From Morella rubra (lineage: Eukaryota; Streptophyta; Magnoliopsida; Fagales; Myricaceae): 64,000 nt of DNA. The notes below the pieces were generated by a model that was not told the origin of the DNA, made no database searches, and worked only from the letters and a program-made list of their open reading frames with translations. Made by a program: the position numbers and the translations under genes. Location of the stretch: contig CM025855.1 in the NCBI GenBank assembly GCA_003952965.2, forward strand, positions 10,574,174-10,638,173, read 5' to 3'. This document shows, piece by piece, positions 58,096 through 64,000 of this stretch (position 1 is the stretch's first letter; each line of letters begins with the position of its first letter).

Positions 58096-61075
58096 GTCCT
58101 CTGAAGTTCAATACACAGGCTCATAACATATCCTCCAATACTTGGATGGTCCATTCCGATTGACCATCAGTCTGGGATGGAAGGCGGTACTGAATTTCAG
58201 TTGCGTTCCCAACGCTTTCTGAAATCCTTCCCAGACTCGGGAGGTAAATTGAGTATCCCGATCGAAGACTATGGAACTCGGAATTCCATGTAGTCATAAT
58301 ATTTCATGCATGTAGATTTCAGTCAATATTTCCTCTATATAACCGATTTTAATCGGAATGAAGTGCACCGTCTTTGTCAGTCTATCCACGATTACCCAAA
58401 TCGGTTCTTGGCCAGAGGGTGCCTTGGGTAATCCAGTTACCAAATCCATTGCTACCTCATCCCATTTCCATATGGGTATCTCCAATGGTTGTAGCAATCC
58501 TGCTAGTCTTTGATGCTCTGCTTTGGTTTGCTGACAAACCAAGCATCGACTGACGAATTTAGAAATTTCCTTCTTCATTCCCATCCACCAAAATTTTCTC
58601 TTAATATCCCCATTCATCTTGGTACTTCCAGGATATATAGAGAATGGTGATCGATGAGCTTCCTTCAGAATTTCTTCCCTAATTTCCTTACTATTAGGAA
58701 CAACTAACCGATCGTGAAAATAACATACCTTATTGTCAAAGATAGCAAAATCCTTCTTGTGGTCTTTTTCCAATTCTTCCACCAAATGTCTAATTTTCGG
58801 ATCTTGCTTCTGACTCTCTTTAATTTGATCATGCAGGGTGGGTTGCAGTACCAATACTGTCAGCTGAGCTGCTTCTCCTGACACTAGGAACTCAATATCA
58901 TTCCTTTCCATGTCCTTTAAGAACTTAATGCGTCCATTGCTCATTTCCTTCCTACTTAGAGCATCTGCTACCATGTTGGCCTTCTTGGGTTGGTAGTTGA
59001 TCATACAATCATAATCTTTGATTAGCTCTAGCCATCTGCGTTGTCTCATATTTAATTCCTTCTAAGTGAAGAAATATTTTAGGCTCTTGTGGTTCGTGTA
59101 GATCTCTCACTTTACCTCGTATAAGTAGTGCCTCCAAATCTTGAGGGCAAACACTACCGCGCTAACTCCAAATCATGAGTGGGGTAATTCACTTCATGGG
59201 GCTTGAACTGTCGTGATGCATAGGCTATAACCTCCTTTCCTTGCATCAATACACATCCTAATCCCTTGCGAGATATGTCGTTGTAGATCACGAATTTACT
59301 TGTTTTCGAGGGTAGTGCTACTACCGGGACTGATACTAGCCTTTTCTTCAACTCTTGGAAACTCTTCTCGCATTCTTTTTACCACTGGTACTTTACATCC
59401 TTCTTATTTAGAGCTGTCAGAGGGGCAGCTAATCTTGAGAAGCCTTCCACAAACCTTATCTAATATCCTGCCAGGCCCAAGAAACTGTGGATCTCATGCA
59501 TGTTTGTGGGTCTTAGCCATTCCATTACTGCCTCTATCTTAGAGGGATCTACAACAATATCTTTGCTGGTCACTATATGCCCTAGAAATGCCACTTGCTT
59601 CGGCCAAAATTCACACTTCAAGAACCTTGCATACAATGCCTCTTGGCGTAATTTACTCAAAACTAACCTCAAATGCTCCTCATGCTCCATGTTGTCTTTA
59701 GAATAGATCAAAATATCATCAATGAAGACGACGACAAATTTATCCAAAAATTCTTGGAACACCCTATTCATTAAATCCATAAAGGCAGTAGGTGCATTGA
59801 TTAATCCAAAAGGCATCACTAAAAACTTGAAATTTCCATATCGAGTTCTGAAAGCAGATTTTGGAATATCTTCTGCTTTAATCCTCAACTGATGGTAACC
59901 TGACCTCAAATCTATCTTCAAAAATACTCTCGCTCCCTTTAACTGATCAAATAAATCATCTATTTTAGGCAGGGGTACTTATTCTTTACTGTCACCCGAT
60001 TCAATTCTCTGTAGTCTATACACATCCTCAGAGTCCCGTCCTTCTTTTTCAATAACAACATGGGGCTCCCCAGGGTGACACACTTGGCCTAATATAGCCT
60101 TGCTTCAGCAAATCCTACAACCATTCCTTTAATTCTTTCAACTCTGTCGAGGCCATCCGATACGGTGCCTTTGATATCGGGGCTGTCCTGGGGAGTACTT
60201 CTATATCAAATTCTATTTCCCTTTCCAGAGGTAAGCAAGGTAATTCTTCCGGGAATACATCAGGGAATTCCTTAACAACAGGAATCGAGTTTAATCCCTT
60301 CTCTTCTTCTTCAATTCTAATTAGGGATACCAGGAATCCCTTTGCTACATTCACTAGGTATTGTTGGGCCTGGAGCACCGATACCAGTCTTGTGGGAGGC
60401 CTTCCTTTAGGGTTCTTGTAGCTAAATTCTTCCCTTCTCGGTATGTAAAACTTTATTTCCTTACGGAAACAATCCAATGAGGCATGATAGGTTGATAACC
60501 AACCCATTCCTAGGATGATGTCAAAATCGACAATATCCATGAAGACGAGGTTAGCTAGTAAAACGATATCCTCAATCTGAAACGAAAATCCTTTCACCGT
60601 TTGGTCACAAAATTTATTCACGCCTACGGGGGTTGCTACTATCAGGGCTGAATCTAACAGTTCTATCAATGCTCCATGCAATAATTTGCATTGACTAGAA
60701 ATAAAGGTGTGGGTGGCACTTGAATCGAATAATACAATTACTAACCTGAGGGGCAAGAGTAAAGTACCTAATACAACATCCTTTGATGCCTCTTCCTCCA
60801 CGGTGGTTAGTGCAAATACCCGAGTTGGAGCAGTTTTTCGTTGAGGCTTTCCCTGATTTGCCATTCCAGCACCAGTCTTGGGAGGTACTTGTGGCCCATT
60901 TTTCTTGGGGCAGTCTTGAGCAAAATGACCCATTGGACCACATTAGAAGCATGCGGTAGTCTTTGCTCAGCATTTTCCCCTTGAATGGTTCCATTGACAG
61001 TGAAGGCACGTCTTCACTTGTCCTGTCGGTGCTCTCCCTTGAGCATTAAATTTCTTCACCAAGGGTTGTCTTCGA
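58096..61075 (-). pseudogene. Chromovirus zinc knuckle-protease-RT-RNase H-integrase N-terminal part (broken)
   Basis: Read on the minus strand from 61075: a zinc-knuckle region (CGPMGHFAQDCPKKNG, with CLHCQWNHSRGKC before it), then protease (VIVLFDSSATHTFIS, with FDIILGMGWLSTYHA). RT at 60110-59460 has [30 protein letters not shown] and the catalytic [10 protein letters not shown]. RNase H at 59351-58900 has [20 protein letters not shown] and KKANMVADALSRKE. Integrase at 58900-58096 has FWWMGMKKEI, CLVCQQTKAEHQ, MDLVTGLPKA and IVDRLTKTVHFIP. Stops separate several blocks. Together with the chromodomain half it identifies a Tekay/Del-like chromovirus. Most of gag is missing beyond 61088. Confidence 0.88.
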
Positions 61076-61087
61076 GAAGTGCTTCCT

Positions 61088-64000
61088 TGTCACGCCCCGT
61101 GCTGGTACTTATCCCTTCGGCTCGCGTATAGTAATCGCATGCACAAAATTTGGGGATTACCGTACAATAAAAACTTTTAGAATCGCTTAAATGCCCTCAA
61201 ATTTACTTAGCAGAATACTTATTTTAAAATTGTTATGGTAAATAGAAGAAGGTCGTAAATCAGTTTAGAAACTTGAACGAAAGAAGTAAAATCTCAGAAA
61301 GTAATAAATCGTTACATTTGCACTTGGAAAACCTTAATTGGTTAACGACTAAAAGAAATATGGCAAAATCATATAAAGTATCGCATCGTAATAATATGCA
61401 CTTACTTAGAAAAATCTCATTAACGAATTAGATTGAAAGTGTTAGATTAGGCCTTTGAGTGAAAATAAGAACTTTGAAATAAAGGATGAGAAAAGAGACA
61501 CGAAGGAGATTGAAAACCTGAAATAACAAGGACATCTTGATACAAGGAAAGTTCAGGTCGTCCTCCCGGGACTACATAAAAGGCTACATTACAAAAATTC
61601 GGGAGCTTCGTACAATTTGAAAACTGATTACAAGGAAATAGATACCCAAAACACTCTAACAGGCCTAAGAGGGGTACTAATCCTCCTCGTCTGAGTCTGA
61701 TGTAAGATCAATAATCTTGGACCCCGGAGTGGTACTACTATTTCCCGTTGGCGGGGCCGGGGGAACGTAATCTAACCTTAGCCACTCGGGCGGTACATCT
61801 GGCAAACCAAAGTCCTCAAATCGGGGTAACGGGGATAGTGGGATAGAGGGGATGGTGGGGGTACAGGGGATGGGGGTGAGGGCTCCCTAAAGAACGAGTG
61901 GGCCTTATGCTCCACTAATACTTCAAGGAAATCCAAAACCCACGTTCGGATCTTGAGTACTAGGATATAAGGGTAGAAATCATAGGTTAACTCGTCCTCG
62001 AATAGCTTCATTCTTCAATACCCACATTCGCCAAACATTGCAAAAACAACATAAGAGAAAAAGGGTGAGTCCTATTGACTCAATAAGATGGGGTGGGGAA
62101 AACATGATCAAACAAATACAGTGCATATAATTCACTTAAACATGGTGTGAAACTAACTTCAAGCATAATAAGTATGAACTTGGATGAATTAAAATATGCA
62201 ATGCATCACACCATCATTGGTTCCTGAGGAGTTCCCGATGTCTGCTCTGTTCACCCCCAGAGTCGGGTTGTGCGTCCCCTCCCCTTCTATGGGACTGTCC
62301 CGTGCCTCCAGCACCAGGACCCTTAACATTACGCCTTAGCGTTCATAAAGGAGCCCACCCACTCCCTGCTGTGGGGGTTGCACGTCTCCTAAGTGCCCGG
62401 TACCGTCACTACCATTCGGGAATCACCTCACAGGCTTAGGGGTTCCTCACATTTGTTTTTCCTCTTATGAATGCAATCTCATGTCCAAGCATTAAAGTAC
62501 ACATGTAACATTCCACCCAAACAATGTACACTAGTTTGCAATGAACTTGAAAGAAACATAACAGGTTTAAAGAATAATCATTGACAATTGAAACAACCAT
62601 GATAATAACTAGTAAGATCTAAGACATTAAACCCCATTGAAGGCCTATTGGGCCTCCTTAGACCGTGTTGGGCCTATTTCCAAAGTGTTATTGGCTTGAT
62701 GCTATTTTAGGGTTATTGGGCCTAAAGTCCATTTAGGCTCCTAAACGGGCCTTGTGATTTGGGCCCTTATTTCAACTTGGTTTGAACTAAAATTTGGGCT
62801 CCCCCATCAACTTTTCGTGGTCTATCCAACCATGTAATCATTTTCTCATTTTGGACCCTTTTTCCCTAACGAATTAGGCAAAATGTTGAATCTGCCCTCA
62901 GAGACCTCCAGGGGCATTTTTGACCTTTTCCTTCATCATTTTGGGCTGAAATTTTTACAGGGATCCTAATATTAGACAAGGATGCTATCTAGAAATTTTC
63001 ATGCAAAAATACAACCTGTAGCTTAGGGTCGATTTGGGCAGCACCTATGTTTGCCTAAATGCCCTAGATAAGTGTTCATGCCTTTGATTGATCTATACTT
63101 TTCGAAACTTTAGGCTAAAAAAAAAATTTTAATCTATCAACATAAAGGAAATCATAGAGCACATAACATGTGGATTCTTCAAGAACTTAAAGGCAAACAA
63201 TGATCATTTGCAATATCATCAAGGAACATGCATAATGCATCTTTTTCATGCTTTCAACTTCATAACCTCTTTCTTGAGCCCATGGCTCCTTTCTTTGGCC
63301 CCATTTGGCCTTCTCTTGATCAGGGATACTTTAAAGCCTCTTGGCCATCATCATTCTCATTATTGCTCCACATTTCATATCACATATGCATGACATTGAA
63401 TCATAAAATCATGTAGTGCAACATGCAACACCATAAGCCATTTTTCTTGACCAACCCGTGGTCTATAAGGCTTCAAGTTTAGGCTTATCACCACTGCCAT
63501 AGCATCATAAATCATGTCCAGAGCTCTTTTGAAAATCAAACCAACTCAGCAAGCAATCTCATACACATGTTATAAGAAATATTCATTAAGCCTTAACATG
63601 CAAGATGTCTAGACTAGTATATACTTCATAGCACCTTTGAACCTTTCTTTTTGCAAAACTTTGAATCCAACATAACCTAACATGTTCATCATTGAATCAC
63701 AGTTCTATGCAAACAAATATATATAATCAATCAATACAAGAGAACATGTTATCCATCCTCAACAAAACACAAGAACCTAAACCCTTACTTGGTGATCTCG
63801 GTAGCTCTTGATGTTCTCCTATTAACACAAGATCTATTGGTTAATGACACTGAACTAGGGGCTAAGAATAAGTGGAAATGATGATGAGGAAGTAGGAAAG
63901 AGGTGGTGCAAGGGGGTGTTCAAGGCCTTGGCCGAAACCCCTTTGCCAACTTACCTTGGCATGGAAGTTTTTCCACCTTCCTTCTCTTTTTCTTCTCCTC
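61088..64000 (-). mobile_element. Partial chromovirus-type LTR running off the window, interrupting the chromovirus gag
   Basis: It begins TGTCACGCCCCGTGC at 61088, directly after the chromovirus zinc-knuckle frame stops making sense. Several blocks match the LTR at 48765-52134 in the same order. One is CCTCGTCTGAGTCTGATGTAAG-type text at about 61690. Another is GGGTGAGTCCTATTGACTCAATAAG at 62060, and another GTCGGGTTGTGCGTCCCC at 62262. It is therefore inferred to be the end of a minus-oriented LTR from a related but diverged element whose body lies to the right. No coding frame within it is supported. The far boundary is outside the window. Confidence 0.65.

Noticed and set aside
61778..62011. 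Proline-rich minus-strand frame of 77 codons
   Set aside because: It falls inside the chromovirus-type LTR and its repeats come from GGGGATAG/TGGGGG runs. No family match.

Overview
This is nuclear DNA from a plant, most likely a eudicot. It is AT-rich and dominated by plant-type LTR retrotransposons of the Ty1/copia SIRE and Ale-like lineages and the Ty3/gypsy Tat and Tekay/Del-like chromovirus lineages. Nested terminal-inverted-repeat (TIR) elements are also present. There is one recognisable host gene, with GT-AG introns, from the plant NPF (NRT1/PTR) transporter family. I see no bacterial-style operons, rRNA, tRNA or CRISPR arrays. The species cannot be named from this sequence alone.

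Layout. The window opens inside intron 1 of an NPF8.3-like gene on the minus strand. Only its 54-bp first exon (435-488) and upstream region are in view. The surrounding segment (1-6529) is copy A of a direct segmental duplication. Copy B lies at 29699-33267 and continues leftward into the full second NPF gene (27553-30203). That gene has five exons whose lengths and phases add up to a 585-codon transporter, but it carries a one-base deletion in exon 5. Several TIR elements are present in only one copy, which dates them after the duplication.

6533-17121 is a decayed Tat-lineage Ty3/gypsy element. It has a short 5' LTR, gag, protease, RT, RNase H, a second RNase H and integrase. These are followed by a long 3' region with five 138-bp tandem repeats, an inserted foreign LTR-like block and an antisense accessory reading frame. 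17122-27120 is a mosaic of an AT-rich repeat region, a minus-strand CACTA-type (Ptta/En/Spm) accessory transposase gene, a 5' fragment of an Ale-like copia element, a solo SIRE LTR with target-site duplication (TSD) TTCAT, a copia gag/protease scrap and a TIR remnant.

34165-46567 is a complete but decayed SIRE copia element with TSD AAATT, including an envelope-like frame. A solo gypsy-type LTR (40329-42799, TSD ACAAG) is nested inside it. 48765-61087 is a minus-strand chromovirus whose integrase was split by a young pol-less SIRE derivative (53214-58090, TSD CCAAT). From 61088 to the window end lies part of another chromovirus-type LTR, which appears to cut off the chromovirus gag.

The genes do not form a pathway. 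The window records one duplicated transporter locus being pushed apart and eroded by successive waves of nested transposons. I found no convincing undescribed biological system. The most useful points are the duplicated, frameshifted NPF locus, the exactly delimited nested insertions, the antisense gene plus 138-bp array of the Tat element, and the gag-only SIRE derivative.
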